Positions 1 to 5,617 of a stretch of 5,887 nt of DNA are shown here, piece after piece. Numbering within the stretch: position 1 is the first letter of the stretch; each line of letters starts with the position of its first letter. Position numbers and translations under genes: made by a program. The stretch is from Pasteurellaceae bacterium (GTDB lineage: Bacteria > Pseudomonadota > Gammaproteobacteria > Enterobacterales > Pasteurellaceae): positions 1 through 5,887 of the forward strand of contig CAAELW010000014.1 of NCBI GenBank assembly GCA_900756875.1, read 5' to 3'. The notes beneath the pieces were generated by a model, which was not told the DNA's origin, did no database searches, and saw nothing but the letters and a program-made list of their open reading frames with translations.

Positions 1-2229
1 AAATGGTGTTTCAAAGTTAGCCGATACACTACCACTTACACCAAAACTGCTGCCACTATAATTTGAGTGATTTTCAATATCTGAATGAGTAATGCTACCG
101 GTACTAAAATGGTTTTTACCATCTGCTTCTGCCTTTTGGGTAGACGTAATCAATGCACCTTTAAGATCGGTATGCTTATTAACATTAATATCATAACCTT
201 CATCTCCGGCATAAATTCCTGCCTGTTCATTCACGCTTGCATGATCAGCATTGATTTTCGATTTATTGAAACTACCACCTGCGGCAAAACCATAGCCTAC
301 CGTCACACTACCTTGCATATTCATCTGTTTACCATGGTAGCTAGATTTATCTTGCAAGCTCTCAATATTCAGATTTTCCGCATCCAATTCAACACGTTTA
401 CCTTTCACTTGACTGCCTGCAAGAGTGACATCACCACCTGCATTAATCACGGTTTTACTTTGGCTATCACCTACATGGCTAGCAACATAAGTGGTTTCAT
501 CACCATTGCCGTAACCTTTTCCGTAATTACCGCCGAAAGTAGCCCCAGCAGCTACACCACTGCCAACTTTAATAGCAACTCCTGCATTAAAGCCACTCGA
601 TTTATTAGTGCTACGTTCTTGGTGGTTTTGTTCTGCTGCTTTGATGTTTACTTGATTGTCTGCCATCAAAGTCGTGCCTTGTTTACCTGAGATATCTGAG
701 CCTTCAATATTAATGTTGGAATCCTTTCCTGCGCCTGTCGCCACAATATTTACTTTGCCGCCTGCATTAACTTGGGATTTATAGGCTGTTGTACCTTCAG
801 TATGCGTGTGAGATTCATTTTTTTGTTGACCGTAAGTGATTTGCACCCCTACTACGGAATCCACATCGCTATTACTCATTGCTTTTTGAATAGAGTCGCC
901 AGCTTTCATTACGCTATCAGCTGCACGATAAGCATCAAAGCCTGCATTAGCTGCAGCCATCGCATTCACACGACCATGCTTACTCTCACCTACTTGTCTA
1001 GTTGATTGCACTGCACCTTGTACAGCTTGAATGGTAGAAATAACAGGAGAGGTAATAGCAAGAGTTAAACCTTTTTGCTCAAATTTTTGTTTGGTGTTGG
1101 TTTCATATTTATCATCTGCAGCTTTAATATCGACTTTTTTCGCCAGAATATTCACATCGCCGTCTTTGATTGCACTCACCTTACTAGCGGTTTGAGTATA
1201 AGTGTTTTCCGCAATCATCGTAGTATTACCGTTCAAGCTACCTACTTGGCTACCTTGCGCATAAAGCTTAGTCTGATCACTTTCCGTGGCTTGTTTTTGA
1301 GAACCAAAGGTTACTCCAATACCACCTCCCAACATGCCTGATTTTTTCTTGCTGTAATAATCATCAGAGTAGACTCGGTTCTCAGCTTCGCGAATATCAA
1401 TATTTTTAGCCTTCACCGTTAAGCTATCATCACCCACAATATCTGAGCCTTGCACTGTGACATTACCATCTTGAGAGTAAATCACAACGCTCTTTCCATC
1501 AATTTCACTACCTTTACTCAAATCGTAATTATGCTTATGTTTATATTCTTCAGTAACGCTCGTAAACGCACCTTTAGATTTTTGCTTATTACGGGTATCT
1601 AGATGTTCAATATCTCGCCCTTCTTCAATTCGAACATCTCCTTTAGAGGCAACCATTACTTTGCCATTAGCACTCGTTACCTCAGCTTGACGAAGTGTGG
1701 TTTCCTCTTGTCCCACTAAACGAGTGCCTTCTTTGCCCTCAATAACAGAGCTCACTTCACCTTCTTTATCTAAGTGATAATGATGGTTATCGCTAAAGTC
1801 ATAGTGTTCTTTACTGCTTTGCTTCTCAGTCGTCACCAAAAGCTTACCTTTGGCATTTACATCAACCGTGCCTGCCGATTTCACATTTGCTGCTTTTATC
1901 GTGATATCACCACCACTTTGAATGGATAACTCACCACCTTTGCCTGTTACCTTCAATTCACTTTGACGATCGACTTGTTTATTACCCGTTTCTGTTCGAC
2001 CTAATTGGCTTTGTGTTTCTGTTGAGGTGGCACCAAGCTCTACGGATTTTCCACCATAAAGTGACACGCTATCTGCTGCCATAATCTTGCCACCAAGGTT
2101 CACTAATTTTTGCTTAGCATTAAGATTGACATTATTAGCAAAAACCAGACCTTTGTTCTCTAAATCTTGACCGTATAAATTTACTAGGTTTGCAGCAAGT
2201 ACCGTCCCTTCATTGGTCATATCCTTCAC
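1..2229 (-). other. FHA-2 / hemagglutinin-repeat region, from about residue 1107, open at left edge
   Basis: Beta-rich repeats resume with MTNEGTVLAANLVNLYGQDL and ENKGLVFANNVNLNA. They continue with GNVTVQGSDIVGDDSLTVKA, KKKSGMLGGGIGVTFGS (1400-1416), GLTLAITSPVISTIQAVQ, INAGGDVTLAGSQVKGK, and EQAGIYAGDEGYDINV leading to TDLKGALITS (1774-1802). These are signatures of the FHA-2 or hemagglutinin repeat part of CdiA/FhaB proteins. In E. coli CdiA this part stays in the periplasm until receptor binding and then helps move the toxin into the target outer membrane. Glycine-rich strands recur near residues 1650-1675, 1745-1757 and 1835-1847. The protein continues beyond the window, where a pretoxin and toxin domain would be expected. 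Confidence 0.85.
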
Positions 2230-5200
2230 TGTACCTACGATGCTATCCCCCGAAATCACAGAGCCTGTAGGGGTAACTTGAGTACGATTAGAAGCTAAAT
2301 AAATCTTAGGCGTTAACACATTGAGTTTTTTACCACTTGGTAAAGTGATTTCTTGGTTCACCATCCACACTAAATCAGTGGTCAGCTCCGCCATTTGTTC
2401 TTTGCTTAAGCCAACACCCGGCACTAAGTTAAATTGTTTAGCATAACGTATGCCGTTGTCCATCAAACCTTTATATTGCTCTAAGGCATTTTGATATCCA
2501 TCAAGATAACGACGACCGGTTAACTGGTTAATTTGCTCATTCACTAAACGCAACTCATAAAAACCATCCCCCAAACGTTTCAACATATTATTTGAGTCGT
2601 AGCGTAATGCATTGAACATATAATCCGAACTCAACCATTTTTGCTTATTCGCAAAACGTGGATCAGTTTCAATCACATAGCCTTTTGGTGCATTAGGATT
2701 CACATTATAAAGAGAGGATTTATCTAGCGATTGAGTCAGATGATTTAACACCACATCACCCACATCACCTTTATTAGCCACGCTATTATTGGTAAATTCA
2801 GGGGACACATTTTCTTTATAGGCTAGAATTCCTAACTTCTTCTCTTTTTCAGTTTGTTTAAAGTAAGGAGTTGTGTTCTTGCCCGTGGTATAGTAATGGT
2901 CAAGGCCGTGTCTTCTTTTTTTTCTCTCCTTATAATGGGCTGTTACGCGACCCGCATCCGTCACAACAGTACGACCTTCAAATTCATCGTTATGTAATTG
3001 TCCATCCGCAATCTGAATCAACCCACCAGCGATCACTTTACTGTCTTGGTTGTCTAGATGCGCATCATTAAAATCGATACCACCACCACTTAAAATCTTA
3101 CCTTCCTGGTATTTTGGTTTAAGTACCACGGTTTCATTCACTGTGCGGGTATAATCATACTCATGCCAGTTATCACTTTCGATTTTGCCGTCCGGTGAAA
3201 AAATATGGTAAAGATCTCTTATTTTTCGGTTTAATCCAAAGCGACTACTCTTGTTATCTTGTTTTACTTTATAAACCCCAGAGTCTTTACCATAAATAGT
3301 CGAATCATTCCCAATTCGATACTCAAAAATCGGTGTAGACGAAGTATCCACATTTTCCGTTTCAAGGAAGAAGTGTTTATTTTCTACTTTACCGGTATTG
3401 AAGCTAATCGCTTTGCTTTTCGCACTGTCATAAAGGTTTAACGCTTCAATCACACCATTGTAGTTGTGAACATACGCTGACTTACCTGTAGCCTGGTTGT
3501 TTTCATCCAACGCTTTACCCACATAAATCTTACCCATACTTAAAAGGGTACTTTCATTGCGGTTTAAAACTTTATCCACGCCCACATCTAAACGCTCACG
3601 CGCCGCAATTACAGCAGATTTGTCCCCTTCTTCAAGGTTATTTAAACTATCCCCCTGTAAAGCCACATGGTCACCATAAATACGGCCGGTACCTAAGTTA
3701 TTGATGGTTACTGCTTTTGCCACCGTCAATGCACCATCAATTAAACCGCGGTTAGTCAAAGTGTTTGTATTAATGCGTGTTTCATTACCACTAATTTCAG
3801 CATCTTTCGTGTTATCCACATTAGCGGCTTTAACATCAGCCTTATTGCCTACACGTAATTGGCTATTGTTTTTAAAATCGCCTTCGGTTTTAAAATCTAA
3901 ATTACCGCCAACTTGGAAGGCGTTATTTAACGTTAAACTATCTTGTAAACGAACCGTTAAATCTCCTTTGGTTTTGATATCACCTTCATTGGCTAACGTC
4001 TTCGCTTTTAACTCAATTGATTTACCTGCTTCAATCTCACCTTGTTTGTTATCAATGGTTTGAGCAACATCTAGTTGAGCATGCTCATCACTGTAGATGC
4101 CCCCTTGTTGGTTGGAAAGATTTTCAGCTGTAATCGCCACTTGAGCACCACGGATACCTTGCTCAGCTTTACCACCCGCTTTAGTTCCTTGGTTATCCAC
4201 ATGTTTTGCTTTAATTGCCACTTTCTCTGTCGCAACAATTAAAGAGCCTTTATCCGATTGCTTGCGGTTATCCACGTTGTTCGCATTAAGCTGAACTTGT
4301 TTACCGGCAATCACACCTTGTTTGTTATCAATGTTTTGAGCGTTAAGTTGTGTCTGAGCTTTAGCATAAACGGTGCCACGGTTCTCAATATTCTTTTTCG
4401 CATTGAGTTCGGCATTTTCGCTACCGCCAATAAAGCCTTCATTGACAATCTTACCTTGGCTGTCAACTTTCACGCTTCCAGCAGATGCACCAATGTGCCC
4501 CGCATTGCGTACACCAAGGCCTTGACCGTTATCCACTAAATGGATTTTCTCTGAATACATCCCACCTAATTGGCTTACATCCACACTGTAGCTTTGGTTT
4601 TCGCCTTGGGCATCAGAAGTGCGATCAGTGTTGTCGGTGTTTTTATCACCTACGTACACAACCGAATCATTAGTGCGGTCAGTGTTGTCGGTGTTTTTAT
4701 CACCTACGTACACAACCGAATCATTAGTGCGGTCAACATTGTTTTTACCAGTAGTAACTTTAATGCCTTTTTTCGACCAAACCCCACCTTTGATTTCCGC
4801 TTTATCCGCGATAATATCGGTGTAATCAGATTGACTGTTATCCATCCCTTTTTGGCCAACAGTCACCTTACCGCCTTTTACGCGATAGCCTTTTAATTGA
4901 CCATTTTCCACTTCTGCTTTACCGGTTGTCAGCGTGGTACGTCCAGCATTAATCACACCACAACCATCACATTGGATACCACTTGGGTTGGCAATGACGA
5001 CATCTGCTTTTTTACCCGCCACTTCCACATAACCTTTTAAACGACTTGGGTTCGCTGAATTGACCTCGTTAAGAATGACTTTTGCTTCACCGCGAGCAAG
5101 ATTCGGGTTACCTTGCACCCAGCCAGCCATTTGCGTTTGGGCTGCTTTACGGGCATTGTTAAGAACAGCACCTTTCTCTGCCACATCAAATTGTGAATAT

Positions 5201-5547
5201 TGGTTACGAGATACCCCACCAGCACTTGGTGTTTGAATATTTACTTGCGGTAAACCATTACCGGTTTGAAGTACTGTAGGTTGTTGATTACCTGGCGCTG
5301 ATTTATCAGCACGAATTGCCATATCTTCTGCATGAGAAGAAGGCGATAAGAAGACGAAGCCCAATGCTAACATCAAGCTGAAATGGATAGGATTAAGCGA
5401 AAGTGCGGTTGAAAACAGCCCTGTTTTTTCTTGTTCTGAGCTCACATTTTCACTTTGTGCTTTACCTTGAGATTTTGCCAGCTCAGAGACCACCACAAGC
5501 TGATTTAATACACGGCTAAAAATCACTTTATAATGACGTTTATTCAT
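1..5547 (-). CDS. cdiA: TpsA/CdiA-type filamentous hemagglutinin-like exoprotein (partial, C-terminus missing)
   Basis: The frame runs without a stop from ATG at 5547 to the window edge, giving 1849 codons. The start is fixed by a good Shine-Dalgarno and by an ESPR-type N-terminus (MNKRHYKVIFSRVLNQLVVVSELAKSQGKA begins an extended signal peptide, shown here only to its first 30 residues in two parts: MNKRHYKVIFSRVL, NQLVVVSELAKSQGKA). Domains in order: signal peptide 1-73; TPS domain about 74-360 with NPNL (147-150), NPSG (187-190) and CxxC (193, 196); FHA-1 repeats about 345-680; receptor-binding-like region about 688-875; YP-like region about 876-1106 with ETDPRF, WLSSDY (971-976) and NLVPGVGL (1040-1047); FHA-2 from about 1107, with KKSGMLGGG (from 1401) and EQAGIYAG (1774-1781). 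This order matches CdiA proteins, which are exported by CdiB and deliver a C-terminal toxin into neighbouring cells. The pretoxin and toxin parts are not in the window, so an adhesin of the FhaB/LspA kind cannot be excluded. The only cysteines in the visible 1849 residues are the CxxC pair. Confidence 0.95.
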   Translation of the reverse strand, partial: MNKRHYKVIFSRVLNQLVVVSELAKSQGKAQSENVSSEQEKTGLFSTALSLNPIHFSLMLALGFVFLSPSSHAEDMAIRADKSAPGNQQPTVLQTGNGLPQVNIQTPSAGGVSRNQYSQFDVAEKGAVLNNARKAAQTQMAGWVQGNPNLARGEAKVILNEVNSANPSRLKGYVEVAGKKADVVIANPSGIQCDGCGVINAGRTTLTTGKAEVENGQLKGYRVKGGKVTVGQKGMDNSQSDYTDIIADKAEIKGGVWSKKGIKVTTGKNNVDRTNDSVVYVGDKNTDNTDRTNDSVVYVGDKNTDNTDRTSDAQGENQSYSVDVSQLGGMYSEKIHLVDNGQGLGVRNAGHIGASAGSVKVDSQGKIVNEGFIGGSENAELNAKKNIENRGTVYAKAQTQLNAQNIDNKQGVIAGKQVQLNANNVDNRKQSDKGSLIVATEKVAIKAKHVDNQGTKAGGKAEQGIRGAQVAITAENLSNQQGGIYSDEHAQLDVAQTIDNKQGEIEAGKSIELKAKTLANEGDIKTKGDLTVRLQDSLTLNNAFQVGGNLDFKTEGDFKNNSQLRVGNKADVKAANVDNTKDAEISGNETRINTNTLTNRGLIDGALTVAKAVTINNLGTGRIYGDHVALQGDSLNNLEEGDKSAVIAARERLDVGVDKVLNRNESTLLSMGKIYVGKALDENNQATGKSAYVHNYNGVIEALNLYDSAKSKAISFNTGKVENKHFFLETENVDTSSTPIFEYRIGNDSTIYGKDSGVYKVKQDNKSSRFGLNRKIRDLYHIFSPDGKIESDNWHEYDYTRTVNETVVLKPKYQEGKILSGGGIDFNDAHLDNQDSKVIAGGLIQIADGQLHNDEFEGRTVVTDAGRVTAHYKERKKRRHGLDHYYTTGKNTTPYFKQTEKEKKLGILAYKENVSPEFTNNSVANKGDVGDVVLNHLTQSLDKSSLYNVNPNAPKGYVIETDPRFANKQKWLSSDYMFNALRYDSNNMLKRLGDGFYELRLVNEQINQLTGRRYLDGYQNALEQYKGLMDNGIRYAKQFNLVPGVGLSKEQMAELTTDLVWMVNQEITLPSGKKLNVLTPKIYLASNRTQVTPTGSVISGDSIVGTVKDMTNEGTVLAANLVNLYGQDLENKGLVFANNVNLNAKQKLVNLGGKIMAADSVSLYGGKSVELGATSTETQSQLGRTETGNKQVDRQSELKVTGKGGELSIQSGGDITIKAANVKSAGTVDVNAKGKLLVTTEKQSSKEHYDFSDNHHYHLDKEGEVSSVIEGKEGTRLVGQEETTLRQAEVTSANGKVMVASKGDVRIEEGRDIEHLDTRNKQKSKGAFTSVTEEYKHKHNYDLSKGSEIDGKSVVIYSQDGNVTVQGSDIVGDDSLTVKAKNIDIREAENRVYSDDYYSKKKSGMLGGGIGVTFGSQKQATESDQTKLYAQGSQVGSLNGNTTMIAENTYTQTASKVSAIKDGDVNILAKKVDIKAADDKYETNTKQKFEQKGLTLAITSPVISTIQAVQGAVQSTRQVGESKHGRVNAMAAANAGFDAYRAADSVMKAGDSIQKAMSNSDVDSVVGVQITYGQQKNESHTHTEGTTAYKSQVNAGGKVNIVATGAGKDSNINIEGSDISGKQGTTLMADNQVNIKAAEQNHQERSTNKSSGFNAGVAIKVGSGVAAGATFGGNYGKGYGNGDETTYVASHVGDSQSKTVINAGGDVTLAGSQVKGKRVELDAENLNIESLQDKSSYHGKQMNMQGSVTVGYGFAAGGSFNKSKINADHASVNEQAGIYAGDEGYDINVNKHTDLKGALITSTQKAEADGKNHFSTGSITHSDIENHSNYSGSSFGVSGSVSANFETPF
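2230..2922 (-). other. YP-like conserved region, about residues 876-1106
   Basis: This non-helical region begins in a basic patch (KKRRHGLDHYY). It contains a conserved run recognisable from CdiA proteins: SSLYNVNPNAPKGYVIETDP (about 944-963), WLSSDYMFNAL (971-981), a KRLGDGFYELRLVNEQINQL segment, LTGRRYLDGY, NLVPGVGLSKEQM (from 1040), DLVWMVNQEITLPSG, and LTPKIYLASN. In E. coli CdiA the tyrosine/proline-rich YP domain lies between the receptor-binding domain and FHA-2 and is involved in holding the filament until target contact. The match in order and motif content is the main evidence that this exoprotein is CdiA-like rather than a simple adhesin. Confidence 0.75.
2923..3486 (-). other. Putative receptor-binding region, about residues 688-875
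   Basis: The simple FHA-1 pattern gives way to non-repetitive sequence starting near AYVHNYNGVIEAL (about 690). It continues through FEYRIGNDSTIYGKDSGVY, a basic and aromatic stretch (NRKIRDLYHIFSPDG), and WHEYDYTRTVNETVVLKP, to KILSGGGIDF and SKVIAGGLIQI. The last two resemble the motifs that precede the YP domain in CdiA proteins. In E. coli CdiA the corresponding segment binds the target-cell receptor (BamA, OmpC/OmpF, Tsx or LPS, depending on class). I do not recognise this version as any of those classes, so the receptor is unknown. Assignment is by position and flanking motifs, not by a proven domain match. Confidence 0.6.
3508..4515 (-). repeat. FHA-1 degenerate beta-helix repeats, about residues 345-680
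   Basis: About sixteen degenerate units of roughly 20 residues carry an N-x-x-G or DN-x-x-G turn. Examples are VRNAGHIGA, IVNEGFIGG, IENRGTVYA, IDNKQGVIAG, LSNQQGGIYS, IDNKQGEIEAG, LTNRGLIDGA and INNLGTGRIYG. These match the filamentous hemagglutinin repeat that forms successive coils of a right-handed beta-helix. Two units still share strong DNA similarity (around 4039-4066 and 4315-4342, 276 bases apart), as expected for repeats expanded by duplication. The block is short: from memory, E. coli CdiA proteins have roughly a thousand residues here. A shorter rod would place the following receptor-binding region closer to the cell surface. Confidence 0.85.
4468..5328 (-). other. TPS (haemagglutination activity) secretion domain, about residues 74-360
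   Basis: This is the domain that the transporter POTRA domains recognise, and the nucleus of the right-handed beta-helix. Visible hallmarks are the segment VLQTGNGLPQVNIQTPSAGG near residues 92-111, NPNL at 147-150, VVIANPSGIQCDGCGVINAG at about 183-202 (the NPNGI-type motif followed by CDGCG), and QLGGMYSEKIHLV at 326-338 leading into VRNAG. The C193/C196 pair is found in the CdiA/TpsA proteins of this type and could form a disulfide in the periplasm. A loop at about 268-318 is enlarged by an exact duplication, described separately. Boundaries are approximate. Confidence 0.9.
4627..4734 (-). repeat. Perfect 2 x 54-bp in-frame tandem repeat in the TPS domain
   Basis: Positions 4627-4680 and 4681-4734 are identical, base for base. 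Each copy encodes DRTNDSVVYVGDKNTDNT (residues 272-289 and 290-307). A partial third copy, DRT, begins at residue 308, and the similarity reaches a few bases past 4627 with one mismatch (4624). The unit is a multiple of three, so gain or loss of copies keeps the frame. The repeat lies between the TTGKNNV strand and the SYSVDVSQLGGMY strand of the TPS domain, probably as an exposed loop. Lack of any synonymous difference points to recent duplication or slippage. Confidence 0.95.
5329..5547 (-). other. Extended signal peptide (ESPR plus Sec signal), residues 1-73
   Basis: The first 30 residues have the ESPR pattern common in large type V exoproteins: MNK, basic and aromatic residues, a valine-rich stretch, then SELAKSQGK. 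A variable linker follows (about 31-52). A classical hydrophobic core (about 53-69, HFSLMLALGFVFL) comes next, with a likely signal peptidase I site after SHA at residue 73, leaving a mature start of EDMAIRAD. In this family the ESPR slows inner-membrane translocation and helps keep the exoprotein unfolded for its outer-membrane partner. The cleavage position is inferred from the small-x-small rule. Confidence 0.88.
5401..5409 (+). other. Haemophilus-type DNA uptake signal sequence (perfect 9-mer core)
   Basis: AAGTGCGGT is present exactly on the plus strand, preceded by A and followed by TGAAAA and, about one helical turn further, a T6 tract. This fits the extended uptake signal of Haemophilus influenzae and its relatives. 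It is embedded in the signal-peptide linker, where its complement encodes Thr-Ala-Leu (residues 47-49). It supports a Haemophilus/Aggregatibacter/Pasteurella-branch host rather than the Actinobacillus pleuropneumoniae branch, whose core is ACAAGCGGT. Confidence 0.8.
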
Positions 5548-5617
5548 TTTTTAATTTCCTTTAAAGTTTTAAATTCTGTTTGGTTTTAATCAATTTATTC
5601 ATCTAAAAGCGTGAGCA
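5548..5617 (-). other. 70-base transporter-exoprotein intergenic gap
   Basis: This short AT-rich spacer separates the transporter stop from the exoprotein start. I see no hairpin with a T run that would act as a terminator, and no convincing promoter, so read-through from the transporter gene is the likely source of exoprotein mRNA. It contains a 13-codon reading frame (5602 to 5561) whose stop touches the exoprotein ribosome binding site; that is treated as a low-confidence observation only. Confidence 0.6.
5557..5562 (-). promoter_or_regulatory. Ribosome binding site of the exoprotein gene
   Basis: On the minus strand AAAGGA lies nine bases before the ATG at 5547, in an A-rich leader. This spacing is normal and supports the chosen start. 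No other start with a comparable site precedes the ESPR sequence. Confidence 0.8.

Noticed and set aside
85..690. 201-codon plus-strand open frame
   Set aside because: It is antisense to the FHA-2 coding frame, has a composition unlike a real protein (many Thr, Ile, Phe and Cys) and no ribosome binding site or domain. The minus-strand frame is continuous and strongly family-like here.
4039..4342. Long direct repeat (about 27 bases, 276 apart) as a possible mobile-element or CRISPR-like repeat
   Set aside because: It encodes the recurring IDNKQG unit of the FHA-1 beta-helix, in frame, and is explained by protein repeat expansion.
3701..4896. Several overlapping plus-strand frames, including ones that contain the translated 54-bp repeat
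   Set aside because: They are shadows of the antisense FHA-1 and TPS coding region. They overlap one another in different frames and show no independent coding features.
5037..5225. 62-codon minus-strand frame
   Set aside because: It lies in a different frame inside the TPS-domain coding sequence, which is unmistakable (NPNL motif in the main frame).
5412..5429. Hairpin followed by T run on the plus strand resembling an intrinsic terminator
   Set aside because: The stem is only 7 bp and AT-rich with a two-base loop. No plus-strand gene precedes it, and it coincides with the AT tracts of the uptake signal.
5561..5600. Possible promoter in the transporter-exoprotein gap (TTGATT followed by AT-rich sequence)
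   Set aside because: No -10 element at proper spacing is convincing, and AT-rich spacers give such matches by chance. Co-transcription is simpler.
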